Shown here one piece after another: positions 47,996-48,026 of a stretch of DNA of 48,026 nt (the stretch's first letter is position 1; the number at the start of each line of letters is the position of its first letter). Location of the stretch: positions 1 to 48,026 of the forward strand of contig NZ_JBAJII010000005.1 of NCBI RefSeq assembly GCF_036867195.1, written 5' to 3'. The notes beneath the pieces are model-generated. The model searched no databases and was not told where the DNA came from. It worked only from the letters and a program-made list of their open reading frames with translations. Both the position numbers and the translations under genes were made by a program. Origin of the DNA: Arthrobacter sp. Soc17.1.1.1 (GTDB lineage: Bacteria > Actinomycetota > Actinomycetes > Actinomycetales > Micrococcaceae).

Positions 47996-48026
47996 GTGCC
48001 CATCAACAAGGAACTTGTTCAGTCAG
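47996..48026 (+). CDS. ParA/MinD-like conjugation ATPase, 5' end (continues at base 1)
   Basis: The first ten codons and one base of the gene that continues at position 1. The GTG start at 47996 follows GAGGTAGGAACC, a good ribosome site, 34 bp after the lipoprotein stop. The encoded start VPINKELVQS plus one split codon (g + ca) runs in phase into PVISAIINTDNT at base 3, which restores one uninterrupted 433-residue protein. This is the direct evidence that the molecule is circular. The product is described under 1..1271. Confidence 0.9.
   Translation, partial: MPINKELVQS

Overview
This window reads as one complete circular plasmid of 48,026 bp from a high-GC Gram-positive (actinobacterial) host. 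The last 31 bases open a reading frame (GTG at 47996, behind an AGG-rich ribosome site) that continues in phase into base 3 of the window and joins the ATPase frame ending at 1271, so the sequence was linearised inside a conjugation gene. The host assignment rests on high GC3, Lsr2, a SCO6880-family conjugation protein, DUF732, DUF4913, DUF6349 and MAB_1171c-like families, and TANNNT leaderless promoters. A Micrococcales host such as Brevibacterium is plausible, but genus is not proven.

Layout. (1) 46334 through the junction to 9605: one tightly overlapping type IV secretion operon: M23 wall hydrolase, lipoprotein, ParA/MinD-like ATPase, small two-TM pilin-like protein, bitopic protein, TrbL/VirB6 channel, SCO6880, VirB4 ATPase, VirD4/TraG coupling ATPase and DUF4913. 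It is divergent from a winged-helix repressor (45867-46217) across an intergenic region with repeated half-sites. (2) 9685-13804: mobilisation block with a coiled-coil protein, relaxase, MobC and an oriT candidate region. (3) 13906-20234: an 1862-aa adenine methyltransferase/SF2 helicase (DarB-like) whose N-terminal linker also holds a complete 135-codon gene in another frame, then a serine resolvase. (4) 20250-21380: AT-richer non-coding island with seven tandem 8-mers and strong hairpins. (5) 21079-24727: cargo: UDG-like protein, DUF732 lipoprotein, and an Lrp/LysE/RraA module. (6) 24802-27553: IS21-family element abutting a gene fragment. (7) 28101-30987: OGG-fold protein plus type II restriction-modification pair. 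(8) 31009-32192: two small genes and Lsr2. (9) 32430-37239: maintenance genes: SSB, NrdH-like redoxin, ParB-like and ParA proteins, with degenerate 9-bp iterons. (10) 38300-39770: IS110-family element. (11) 39780-42834: DnaA-box-like sequences, two small genes, AEP-type replication protein and a small RHH-like protein. (12) 43132-45753: ImmA/IrrE peptidase, MAB_1171c-like membrane protein, PAP2-like membrane protein and EspR-like HTH regulator.

The most interesting signal is a shared palindrome, ACTGAAA-N3-TTTCAGT, found four times at three promoters: in front of the methyltransferase-helicase, in front of the ImmA/IrrE membrane cassette, and twice in front of a short broken ORF at 45822. Each lies just upstream of a TANNNT -10 element, which suggests a small plasmid regulon linking genome protection to a peptidase/membrane signalling cassette. 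Other strong signals are the nested gene, the 9-bp partition iterons, and two inverted-repeat modules bracketing the maintenance region.
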